In this document: piece after piece, positions 1-6,150 of the stretch | Numbering within the stretch: the first letter of the stretch is position 1 | Layout of the letters: each line of letters starts with the position of its first letter | Assembly: GCA_945901195.1 (NCBI GenBank) | Contig: CAMDKB010000251.1 | Coordinates: forward strand, 1 to 6,797 | Length of the DNA stretch: 6,797 bases | Source of the DNA: Rhizobium sp. Q54 | Lineage (GTDB): Bacteria; Pseudomonadota; Alphaproteobacteria; Rhizobiales; Beijerinckiaceae | Direction of reading: 5' to 3' | Translations under genes and position numbers: made by a program | Notes under the pieces: model-generated | Told to the model about the DNA's origin: nothing | The model's input: only the letters and a program-made list of their open reading frames with translations | Database searches by the model: none

Positions 1-1
1 A

Positions 2-142
2 GTCGGAGGGCCACCGCCACAACCGACCATGCCGGCCATCAGGCAAGCCATCCTCGACCTCTTCACTCGGCCGCCACCCAGGCGCTGTCCACATTGTGAG
101 AAACTCCTCGCCGAACCCGTCGAGCACAATCTGCCAAAGTAG
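2..142 (+). CDS. possible C-terminal tail of an unrecognised protein (partial at left edge)
   Basis: A reading frame enters from the left edge and runs 46 codons to a TAG at 140-142. Its end contains a Cys-Pro-His-Cys motif (RRCPHCEKLL), which could be half of a zinc-binding knuckle, preceded by a proline-rich stretch. An internal ATG at 29 has no Shine-Dalgarno sequence, so a start inside the window is unlikely. The frame would converge tail-to-tail with greA, the two stop codons being only two bases apart. I do not recognise the protein. At this length an open frame in GC-rich DNA can arise by chance, so this may be non-coding sequence downstream of greA. I see no convincing terminator for greA here; the only stem is CTCG/CGAG (107-110 with 121-124), without a U run. 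Confidence 0.22.
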   Translation, partial: VGGPPPQPTMPAIRQAILDLFTRPPPRRCPHCEKLLAEPVEHNLPK

Positions 143-144
143 TG

Positions 145-618
145 CTAGATGAACGCCACTTTTAACACCTCATAGCTCTTGCCGCCACCAGGGGTGTTCA
201 CCTCGATGGCATCGCCCTTTTTCTTGCCGATGAGCGCGCGGGCGATGGGCGATGTGATGGAGACCTTGCCGGATTTTACATCGGCTTCGTTCTCGCCGAC
301 GATCTGGTACTTGATTTCCTTTTCGGTGTCGTCGTCGATCAACGTGACAGTGGCGCCGAATTTCACGCTGTCGCCGGTGAGCTTGGATACATCAATCACT
401 TCAGCGCGTGAAATCCTGTCTTCGAGCTCGGCGATTCGGCCTTCGTTGTGGCTCTGGGCTTCTTTCGCTGCATGATATTCAGCATTTTCGGACAGATCGC
501 CATGCGAACGCGCTTCTGATATCGCCGCGATGATACGCTGGCGTTCCACTTGCTGACGATGCTTGAGCTCAGCTTCGAGCGCTTGATAGCCCGCGCCGGT
601 CATCGGAACCTTGTCCAT
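145..618 (-). CDS. greA: transcription elongation factor GreA
   Basis: GreA binds in the secondary channel of RNA polymerase and stimulates cleavage of the 3' end of backtracked transcripts, freeing arrested complexes. The 157-residue product matches the usual family length. Residues 1-75 form the N-terminal antiparallel coiled coil. Its tip motif HGDLSENAEYHAAKE holds the acidic pair Asp41 and Glu44 that corresponds to the catalytic tip of the E. coli protein. Residues 80-157 are the FKBP-like C-terminal domain with the conserved stretches IVGENEAD, SPIARALIGK and TPGG. The frame stays open upstream to an ATG at 753, but I chose 618: it gives the family N-terminus MDKVPMT, and an AAAGAGAG Shine-Dalgarno-like sequence precedes it. 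The 45 extra residues of the longer version resemble nothing in GreA. It lies downstream of carB on the same strand, 203 bases away, so it could be read through from carB or have its own promoter in the gap. Confidence 0.97.
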   Translation of the reverse strand: MDKVPMTGAGYQALEAELKHRQQVERQRIIAAISEARSHGDLSENAEYHAAKEAQSHNEGRIAELEDRISRAEVIDVSKLTGDSVKFGATVTLIDDDTEKEIKYQIVGENEADVKSGKVSITSPIARALIGKKKGDAIEVNTPGGGKSYEVLKVAFI

Positions 619-821
619 TTCGCTCTCTTTCGTGTCTCGACTTGACTGTATCGCAAATAAACGGCCAAGCCGCCAATGTCTTCTGGCGGCAAAGGATGTT
701 CCTGGCTTAACTCTGGATCGGGCGCTCCCAGCGGCTATATTCGCCACACTCATGGAAAATCACCGGGGAGCCTCCGTCAATCCCGAAATCAGCACATAGT
801 TACACGCCCGCGTGATGCAAG
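619..821 (-). other. carB-greA intergenic region, greA leader
   Basis: This 203-base gap lies between the carB stop and the greA start. Just after the carB stop is a small stem CACG/CGTG (803-806 with 811-814) with no U run, too weak to call a terminator. A TTGACG (minus strand, 775-780) resembles a -35 box, but no good -10 hexamer lies 16-18 bases beyond it. A second weak candidate is TTGGCG (671-676) with GATACA (647-652), 18 bases apart. The clearest structure is the stem-loop at 669-690, listed separately. I cannot assign a promoter with confidence. Confidence 0.5.
669..690 (-). repeat. 7-bp perfect inverted repeat (stem-loop) in the greA leader
   Basis: The arms GCCGCCA (669-675) and TGGCGGC (684-690) are perfectly complementary and enclose an 8-base loop. 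The element lies about 50 bases upstream of the greA start codon. No U run follows on either strand, so it does not look like a complete intrinsic terminator. It could be a leader RNA hairpin affecting greA expression, a binding site for a dimeric regulator, or a carB transcript end processed back to a stem. The sequence alone cannot separate these. Confidence 0.5.
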
Positions 822-3800
822 CTAGGCAACAAAATAATCCTGAAGCGCCCTGACCTCCATGTCGCCGGCCCGGTAGGCCCGGATTCCCTGCGCGGCCGCG
901 ATGGCTCCAGCAAGTGTCGTATAATACGGCACTTTATGAAGCAGGGCGGCGCGCCGGAGCGACATGGAATCCGACAGCGCCTGCGCGCCCTCGGTCGTAT
1001 TGAAGACCAGTTGAATATTTCCGTTCTTGATGGCGTCGACAATGTGGGGCCTGCCCTCGGAGACCTTGTTGATGCGCTTGGCGGGTACGCCGTTGCTTTC
1101 AAAGTATTTTGCCGAGCCGCCGGTGGCCACGATGGAAAACCCGATATTAGTGAGCATCCGGGCCGTTTCCAAAATCTTGGGCTTGTCGGCATCGCGAATG
1201 GAGACGAAGACGGTCCCCCCTGTTGGCACTTTCGTGCCGCCGCCGAGCTGGCTCTTGGCGAAGGCAATGTCGAAATTGCGGTCAAGGCCGATCACTTCGC
1301 CTGTCGAGCGCATTTCTGGACCCAGAACTGTGTCGACCCCCGGGAAACGTGCAAAGGGGAATACGGCTTCCTTCACGCCGACATGGCCGAGGGTGAATGG
1401 CTTCAGGTTGAAGGAAGCGAGGCTTTCTCCAGCCATGATGCGTGCGGCAATCTTGGCAATCGGTGTCCCTATAACCTTGGCGACAAAAGGAACTGTGCGC
1501 GAGGCGCGTGGGTTCACTTCGAGGACGTAGATATCGCCGTCCTTGAGTGCGTATTGGACATTCATCAGGCCGCCGACGTTCAGCGCCAGCGCCATTTTTT
1601 TGGTCTGTTCTTCCAGTCTGGCGACGGTTTCGGGCGTCAGCGAGCGGGGCGGCAGAGAGCAGGCCGAATCGCCGGAGTGAATACCGGCTTCCTCGATATG
1701 CTCCATGATGCCGGCAATGAATGCATCCTTGCCGTCGCACAGGCAATCAACGTCGACCTCGATAGCATCGGACAGATAACGGTCGAACAAGAGCGGGTTC
1801 TTGCCCAGCACAGTGTTGATCTGGCCCGTCTTATCATTGGGATAGCGCGACTTAACGTCGGCCGGGATCAAGGATGGCAAAGTGCCGAGCAGATAATCCT
1901 GAAATGCGGCTTCGTCGCGTATAATCGCCATTGCGCGTCCACCCAGCACATATGAAGGGCGAACAACCAGGGGCAGGCCGAGTTCGGCGGCAATCAGGCG
2001 CGATTGCTCAACCGAATAGGCGATGCCGTTTTTGGGCTGTTTCAGACCAAGTCTGTCGAGCAGGCGCTTGAAGCGGTCGCGATCTTCGGCCAAATCGATG
2101 GAATCAACCGATGTGCCGAGAATGGGTATGCCCGCCTGTTGCAAGGCGTCGGCAAGTTTCAGGGGCGTCTGGCCACCGAATTGCACGATGACGCCTTTCA
2201 GCGTGCCGTTTTCCTTTTCCTTGGTGAGGATTTCCAGCACGTCTTCAGAGGTGAGAGGCTCGAAATACAACCGGTCGGAGGTATCGTAATCAGTCGATAC
2301 GGTCTCCGGGTTGCAGTTGATCATGATCGTTTCATACCCGGCTTCGGTCAGTGCAAAGCAGGCATGGACACAGCAATAGTCGAACTCGATGCCTTGACCG
2401 ATACGGTTGGGGCCGCCGCCGAGAATGACGATTTTCTCGCGGTCAGATGGACGCGATTCGCATTGGGGCACGCCGGCAAACGGCGTTTCGTAGGTTGAGT
2501 ACATATACGCCGTCGGTGAGGCAAATTCGGCCGCGCAGGTGTCGATGCGCTTGAAGACAGGGCGCACATCAAGCGCATGGCGTAATTTGAAAACATCCTC
2601 GTCTTCCACCCCGGCCAGCGAAGCGAGACGGTTGTCGGAAAAGCCGGCTGCCTTCAAAGTGCGCAGGTTGACGGCGTCCTGCGGCAGGCCGTGTTTGCGA
2701 ACCTTGTTTTCCAGCGCGATGATTTCGCCGATCCGCTCCAGGAACCAGCGTTCTATCTTGCAGGCCTGATAGATTTCCTCAACGCCCATGCCCATGCGCA
2801 TGGCCTGAGCCACGACCAGCAGGCGTTCGGATGTCGGGGTCCCCAGCGCCGCGCGAAGTACGTTCATGTCATCGCCCTGGCCGAGCCCTTCAATCTCGTG
2901 TTCGTCGAGACCCGAGAGACCTGTCTCCAGCGACCGCAAGGCTTTCTGCAAGGATTCAGCAAAGGTGCGGCCGATGGCCATGGCTTCGCCGACGGATTTC
3001 ATCGACGTTGTCAGCACGTTAAACTGCCGGTCGGTCGAGGGGAATTTTTCGAAGGCAAACCGCGGTACTTTGGTGACGACATAATCGATCGTCGGCTCGA
3101 AGGAGGCCGGTGTTGCGCCGCCGGTTATGTCGTTGGCGATTTCATCGAGAGTGTAGCCAATTGCGAGTTTTGCTGCAACTTTTGCGATAGGGAAGCCGGT
3201 GGCCTTCGAAGCCAGAGCCGAAGAGCGAGACACGCGCGGGTTCATCTCGATGACGATCATCCGGCCGTTTTCCGGATTGACCGCGAATTGCACATTGGAG
3301 CCGCCGGTCTCTACGCCGATCTCACGCAACACCGCCAGCGAGGCGTCGCGCATGATCTGGTATTCCTTGTCGGTGAGGGTCAGCGCCGGGGCAACCGTAA
3401 TGGAATCACCGGTGTGCACGCCCATCGGGTCGATGTTCTCGATGGAACAGACAATGATGCAATTGTCCGCCTTGTCGCGGACGACTTCCATCTCATATTC
3501 CTTCCAGCCCAGAACGCTTTCTTCGATCAGGACCTCGGTTGTCGGGGAAGCGTCGAGGCCGCTCTGGATGATATTTATGAACTCGGCCTGATTGTAGGCA
3601 ATGCCGCCGCCTGTGCCGCCCATGGTGAAAGAGGGGCGGATGATGGCAGGCAGGCCGATGTCGCTCATGGCATCGAGCGCCTCGGTCAGTCCCTTGGAGA
3701 CATACCGGCGCTTGCGCTCGGGCTCTTTGGCGTCCCATTCGCGCTGAAAAGCTTCGAGCGCTCTGGCGCGCTCTGCGGCAGGCGTGCTCGTATGTGCATC

Positions 3801-4325
3801 CTCGATCATCTTGCGGCGGGACAGGTAATCTTCCTTGTCCTGCTTCTTCAGATCGGATGCGTTGGCAAGGCGGGAACGCGGGGTGTCCAGGTTGATGCGT
3901 TTCATTGCCTCACGGAAGAGTTCGCGATCCTCGGCCATGTCGATGGCCGCAGCCTTCGCGCCGATCATTTCCACGTCGAATTTTTCCAGGACGCCCATGC
4001 GATCAAGCGAAAGGGCGCAGTTAAGCGCGGTCTGCCCGCCCATCGTCGGCAACAGGGCAAACCCCTTGGATCGGTCACCGCGTTCAGCCTCGATGATCTT
4101 GGCTACAATTTCCGGCGTGATCGGTTCGACATACGTTCGGTCGGCCATGTCGGGATCAGTCATGATCGTGGCCGGGTTGGAATTGACCAGAACGATTCTG
4201 TAGCCTTCTTCGCGCAAGGCCTTGCAGGCCTGCGTGCCGGAATAATCAAACTCGCACGCCTGGCCGATAATGATCGGGCCGGCGCCGATGATCAGAACTG
4301 TTTCGATGTCTGTCCGTCTGGGCAT
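822..4325 (-). CDS. carB: carbamoyl-phosphate synthase large subunit (ammonia/glutamine-type)
   Basis: CarB uses two ATP, bicarbonate and ammonia (channelled from glutamine by CarA) to make carbamoyl phosphate for pyrimidines and arginine. The 1167-residue protein is intact with all domains in order. The carboxyphosphate ATP-grasp half is about residues 1-455, with ATP-site motifs IIRPSFTMGGTGGG (229-241) and EMNPR (360-364). The oligomerisation region is about 456-605. The carbamoyl-phosphate ATP-grasp half is about 620-1010, with VVRPSYVLGGRA and EVNPR (936-940). The MGS-like allosteric domain is about 1030-1167, with ATGGSA, NKVSEGRPH and NTT (1109-1111), the region that binds UMP/IMP and similar effectors in E. 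coli. Compared with E. coli it has a charged insertion at about 155-210 and another at about 811-840, both of which I recall from rhizobial CarB. The start fits the family N-terminus; only a weak GGA lies five bases upstream. carA is not adjacent. Confidence 0.98.
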   Translation of the reverse strand: MPRRTDIETVLIIGAGPIIIGQACEFDYSGTQACKALREEGYRIVLVNSNPATIMTDPDMADRTYVEPITPEIVAKIIEAERGDRSKGFALLPTMGGQTALNCALSLDRMGVLEKFDVEMIGAKAAAIDMAEDRELFREAMKRINLDTPRSRLANASDLKKQDKEDYLSRRKMIEDAHTSTPAAERARALEAFQREWDAKEPERKRRYVSKGLTEALDAMSDIGLPAIIRPSFTMGGTGGGIAYNQAEFINIIQSGLDASPTTEVLIEESVLGWKEYEMEVVRDKADNCIIVCSIENIDPMGVHTGDSITVAPALTLTDKEYQIMRDASLAVLREIGVETGGSNVQFAVNPENGRMIVIEMNPRVSRSSALASKATGFPIAKVAAKLAIGYTLDEIANDITGGATPASFEPTIDYVVTKVPRFAFEKFPSTDRQFNVLTTSMKSVGEAMAIGRTFAESLQKALRSLETGLSGLDEHEIEGLGQGDDMNVLRAALGTPTSERLLVVAQAMRMGMGVEEIYQACKIERWFLERIGEIIALENKVRKHGLPQDAVNLRTLKAAGFSDNRLASLAGVEDEDVFKLRHALDVRPVFKRIDTCAAEFASPTAYMYSTYETPFAGVPQCESRPSDREKIVILGGGPNRIGQGIEFDYCCVHACFALTEAGYETIMINCNPETVSTDYDTSDRLYFEPLTSEDVLEILTKEKENGTLKGVIVQFGGQTPLKLADALQQAGIPILGTSVDSIDLAEDRDRFKRLLDRLGLKQPKNGIAYSVEQSRLIAAELGLPLVVRPSYVLGGRAMAIIRDEAAFQDYLLGTLPSLIPADVKSRYPNDKTGQINTVLGKNPLLFDRYLSDAIEVDVDCLCDGKDAFIAGIMEHIEEAGIHSGDSACSLPPRSLTPETVARLEEQTKKMALALNVGGLMNVQYALKDGDIYVLEVNPRASRTVPFVAKVIGTPIAKIAARIMAGESLASFNLKPFTLGHVGVKEAVFPFARFPGVDTVLGPEMRSTGEVIGLDRNFDIAFAKSQLGGGTKVPTGGTVFVSIRDADKPKILETARMLTNIGFSIVATGGSAKYFESNGVPAKRINKVSEGRPHIVDAIKNGNIQLVFNTTEGAQALSDSMSLRRAALLHKVPYYTTLAGAIAAAQGIRAYRAGDMEVRALQDYFVA

Positions 4326-4343
4326 GATCGTCCGTTATGGTTC

Positions 4344-4364
4344 CTGCCCGGCGGGCCGGGGCAG
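4344..4364 (-). repeat. GC-rich hairpin just upstream of the carB start
   Basis: On the plus strand CTGCCCGG (4344-4351) pairs with CCGGGGCAG (4356-4364), giving an eight-pair stem with a single bulged G and a four-base loop. In the carB mRNA it would end 18 bases before the start codon. It could hinder ribosome loading or protect a processed 5' end. The carB Shine-Dalgarno sequence is itself weak, which makes leader structure more likely to matter. Confidence 0.5.
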
Positions 4365-4381
4365 GGGGCTGCGCCGCGCAC

Positions 4382-4421
4382 AAAAAAAGGCCGCGTGACT
4401 GGCCAGAAAGGCCGGAGCGCG
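4382..4421 (-). terminator. terminator-like hairpin with U7 in the carB leader
   Basis: Read leftward, GGCC (4401-4404) can pair with GGCC (4389-4392) across an 8-base loop, directly followed by seven T residues (4382-4388). An alternative fold pairs CGCG (4418-4421) with CGCG (4392-4395) around an inner GGCC/GGCC stem (4410-4413 with 4401-4404), leaving GCC before the T run. Either arrangement resembles an intrinsic terminator. The only leftward gene it could serve is carB, 57 bases further on, so it would act as an attenuator or end a short leader RNA. The stems are short, and neither the folding energy nor function was tested. Confidence 0.4.
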
Positions 4422-4428
4422 TCCTCAT

Positions 4429-4455
4429 GAAAACCCTGATGGGTCGGAAAACCCT
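4429..4455. repeat. 9-bp direct repeat with 18-base period
   Basis: GAAAACCCT occurs at 4429-4437 and again at 4447-4455. The start-to-start distance of 18 bases is close to two helical turns, so a regulator could bind both on nearly one face. The same stretch also forms overlapping ACCC/GGGT stems: 4433-4436 with 4441-4444, or 4441-4444 with 4451-4454. These could be alternative RNA pairings in the carB leader. Confidence 0.4.
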
Positions 4456-4511
4456 TTTGGGGCATTCGAGCGGCAGCGTCCGTCTCGAAAGTTGCGCCTG
4501 ATTAGACGAGA

Positions 4512-4539
4512 TTCCCCGGGAAGGGAACCCCCCGGGGAA
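4512..4539. repeat. 9-bp perfect inverted repeat between the divergent genes
   Basis: TTCCCCGGG (4512-4520) and CCCGGGGAA (4531-4539) are perfectly complementary, with a 10-base spacer that is itself partly self-complementary. No U run follows on either strand, so it is not a typical terminator. Its place between two divergent genes fits an operator, a leader RNA hairpin of carB, or a copy of a dispersed palindromic element. The half motif CCCCGGGGAA also occurs at 6111-6120, in the gap before the permease gene. Confidence 0.6.
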
Positions 4540-4608
4540 CGGCGGTCCCCAGCTCCCCTTCTCAAACAGGATTCGGTGCTCGCCTGCCCGCCCTGCGGCA
4601 AACCCGAC

Positions 4609-4641
4609 ATGACATGGCGGCTATTCCCCTCTAATTATAGT
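4609..4641. promoter_or_regulatory. AT-rich promoter-like island, possibly bidirectional
   Basis: In an otherwise GC-rich gap, the minus strand carries an exact TATAAT at 4634-4639; a start near 4626 would give carB a leader of about 300 bases. No recognisable -35 box lies 17 bases upstream of it. On the plus strand the same AT run gives TAATTA (4632-4637) or TATAGT (4636-4641). ATGACA at 4609-4614 lies 17 bases before TAATTA and matches five of six bases of the -35 consensus. Either or both directions could be used; start sites are inferred, not seen. Confidence 0.35.
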
Positions 4642-4667
4642 CTGGTGCGGGTTCTGCCTGCCGCGTC

Positions 4668-4673
4668 GGAGGG
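4668..4673 (+). promoter_or_regulatory. Shine-Dalgarno sequence of the solute-binding protein gene
   Basis: GGAGGG lies six bases before the ATG at 4680. It is a strong ribosome binding site and fixes this start, in agreement with the signal peptide that begins there. Confidence 0.85.
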
Positions 4674-4679
4674 AATTTC

Positions 4680-6020
4680 ATGTTCAGGACAATTCTTGCG
4701 ACCGTTTCCGCTATCGCTTTGATTGGGCTCGTTCTTCCCGGCAGCGCGCATGCCCAGCAGGTCACGGGCAAGGTCAATGTCATCACCTCATTCGCCAAGG
4801 ATGTGACCGACCCCTTCAAGCGCGCCTTCGAGAAAAGGTATCCGGGCGTCAATATCGACATGCAGAATCGCAATACCAATGCCGGCGTCCGCATCGTCGA
4901 GGAAACCCGCAGCAACAACCAGACGGACATCTTCTGGGCGTCTGCGCCAGATGCCTTTGAGGTGCTGAAGAAGGCCGGACTGCTGGAATCCTTCAGGCCC
5001 GAGGCGCCCGGTGTTGCGCTGAAAATCGGTCCGTATGACATCAATGACAAGGATAATGCCTATTTCGGGTTCGCCGCTTCCGGCTACGGCATCATGTGGA
5101 ACGAGCGCTATCTGCGCGCCAATCGCCTGCCCGAGCCGAAGGAGTGGATCGATCTCGCCAAGGCGGTTTATTACAACCATTCCATGATCACCGCGCCTTC
5201 GCGTTCGGGTACCACTCACCTCACGATCGAGACGATCCTGCAGGGCGAAGGCTGGGACAAGGGCTGGTCGACGGTCAAGGCTGTCACCGGCAACATGCGT
5301 TCCATCACCGACCGTTCCTTCGGCGTTCCGGATGCCGTCAACTCCGGTCAGGTGGGCCTGGGGGTCGTCATCGATTTCTTCGCCTTCTCGGCGAAAGCGG
5401 CGGGCTTTCCGGTGAAATTTGTTTATCCCACGGTTTCGACCGTGGCGCCTGCGAACATAGGTGTCGTGAAGAATGCGCCGAACATGGCGGCGGCGAAGGC
5501 CTTTGTGGAATTTACGCTGTCGCCCGAAGGACAGGAAATCTTGCTCGACAAGGCGATTTCGCGCCTGCCGGTCAATCCTGCAATCTATGCGAAGGCGCCG
5601 GAGGGGTATCCCAATCCGTTCAAGGGCGGTGTCGGCCTGCCGGGCTTCCGGTTCGACGTGGAGTTGTCGGGCGCGCGCTATAGCGCCGTTGGCACGCTGT
5701 TCGACCAGCTCATCACGTTCAACCACGAACCGTTGAAGAAGGCGATCAAGGCGATTCACGACTCGGAAGCCGCGCTGGCCAAGAAGGATAATACGCAGGG
5801 CCGCAAGCTGATCGAGGAAGCGCGGGCGCTGATCTCGGCCATGCCAGTGACGGCGGACGAAGCGAAAAGCCCCGATCTTGCGGCAGCCTTCAAGGGCGCC
5901 GGCGGAAAGGACAAGGCGCCGCGGCAGGCGGAGCTCGAACAAAAATGGTCAGCCTTGTCGCGCGAGAAATACGCGCAGGCGCAGGCGAAGGCGGAAGAAG
6001 CGCTGAAGTTGGCCCGGTGA
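4680..6020 (+). CDS. periplasmic ABC transporter solute-binding protein (iron/phosphoglycerate-like family 1 type)
   Basis: This 446-residue protein would capture a solute in the periplasm and deliver it to the permease encoded downstream. Residues 1-25 form a Sec signal peptide: a short basic start, a hydrophobic core and AHA before the likely cleavage at 25/26. The mature part has the two-lobe binding-protein pattern: VNVITSFAKDVTDPFKRAFEKRYPG near the N-terminus, TDIFWASAPDAFEVL (82-96), SGYGIMWNE (134-142), APSRSGTTHLTIETILQGEGW (172-192), GLGVVIDFF (226-234) and the late signature IGVVKNAPNMAAAKAFVEFTLSPEGQ (260-285). Residues from about 350 onward form an unusual Ala/Lys/Glu-rich helical extension; typical FbpA-like proteins end near 340. 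The solute cannot be read from sequence. PgtC-like phosphoglycerate sensing, iron(III) or an organophosphonate are possible. Likely first gene of the operon, divergent from carB. Confidence 0.9.
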   Translation: MFRTILATVSAIALIGLVLPGSAHAQQVTGKVNVITSFAKDVTDPFKRAFEKRYPGVNIDMQNRNTNAGVRIVEETRSNNQTDIFWASAPDAFEVLKKAGLLESFRPEAPGVALKIGPYDINDKDNAYFGFAASGYGIMWNERYLRANRLPEPKEWIDLAKAVYYNHSMITAPSRSGTTHLTIETILQGEGWDKGWSTVKAVTGNMRSITDRSFGVPDAVNSGQVGLGVVIDFFAFSAKAAGFPVKFVYPTVSTVAPANIGVVKNAPNMAAAKAFVEFTLSPEGQEILLDKAISRLPVNPAIYAKAPEGYPNPFKGGVGLPGFRFDVELSGARYSAVGTLFDQLITFNHEPLKKAIKAIHDSEAALAKKDNTQGRKLIEEARALISAMPVTADEAKSPDLAAAFKGAGGKDKAPRQAELEQKWSALSREKYAQAQAKAEEALKLAR

Positions 6021-6150
6021 CCCACGCTTTCTCGCTACCCTGGAAACCAAAGGGGCTCCGGGATCCTGCCGGGCCATTGAGTTCTGGACCGCAGGTTCGC
6101 ACGCCGCGCGCCCCGGGGAAAGTGGTAAGGACCGCTATGCTGGCCAATCC
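6021..6150 (+). other. intercistronic gap between binding protein and permease genes
   Basis: These 130 bases lie within the presumed importer operon. GGCCCGG (6011-6017, ending just before the binding-protein stop codon) is perfectly complementary to CCGGGCC (6069-6075), enclosing 51 bases that include a small CCC-TGG-AAA-CCA stem. Such structure could stabilise the upstream message, so that more binding protein than permease is made, as is common for these importers; this is inference. No U run follows, so I see no terminator. The permease frame is open back to 6007 without any ATG before 6151. Confidence 0.4.

Larger units (their letters stand above)
4326..4679. other. divergent intergenic region between carB and the ABC importer operon
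   Basis: These 354 bases hold no convincing gene. They must contain the promoters of both carB (leftward) and the importer operon (rightward). From left to right I see: a GC-rich hairpin next to the carB start (4344-4364), a terminator-like element reading leftward (4382-4421), a 9-bp direct repeat (4429-4455), a 9-bp perfect inverted repeat (4512-4539), an AT-rich promoter-like island (4631-4641) and the ribosome binding site of the importer gene (4668-4673). A 61-codon leftward frame (4425-4610) crosses the region, but its composition and lack of recognisable content argue against a real protein. Confidence 0.7.

Noticed and set aside
619..753. Longer GreA with 45 extra N-terminal residues starting at 753
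   Set aside because: The extra part does not look like GreA, the ATG at 618 gives the family N-terminus and length of 157 residues, and a Shine-Dalgarno-like sequence precedes it.
936..1955. Rightward open frame (339 codons) opposite the 3' half of carB
   Set aside because: Also a shadow of carB codon usage; no conserved motif and no ribosome binding site of note.
2691..4430. Long rightward open frame (579 codons) opposite carB
   Set aside because: It lies antisense to the intact, highly conserved carB. Its product is rich in His, Gly, Arg and Asp with no recognisable domain, typical of a shadow frame in GC-rich DNA.
4521..4565. GGAAC boxes (4524-4528 and 4536-4540) as -35 elements of an EcfG general stress promoter
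   Set aside because: No GTT-type -10 element lies 16-17 bases after either box; the boxes belong to the inverted repeat.
4425..4610. 61-codon leftward frame in the carB leader as a leader peptide or small protein
   Set aside because: It has no run of Arg or other regulatory codons near a hairpin, no recognisable content and passes straight through the 9-bp inverted repeat; more likely untranslated.
4788..5942. Leftward open frame (384 codons) opposite the solute-binding protein gene
   Set aside because: Arg/His/Asp-rich product without motifs, while the opposite strand encodes a clear secreted binding protein with a signal peptide and strong Shine-Dalgarno sequence.
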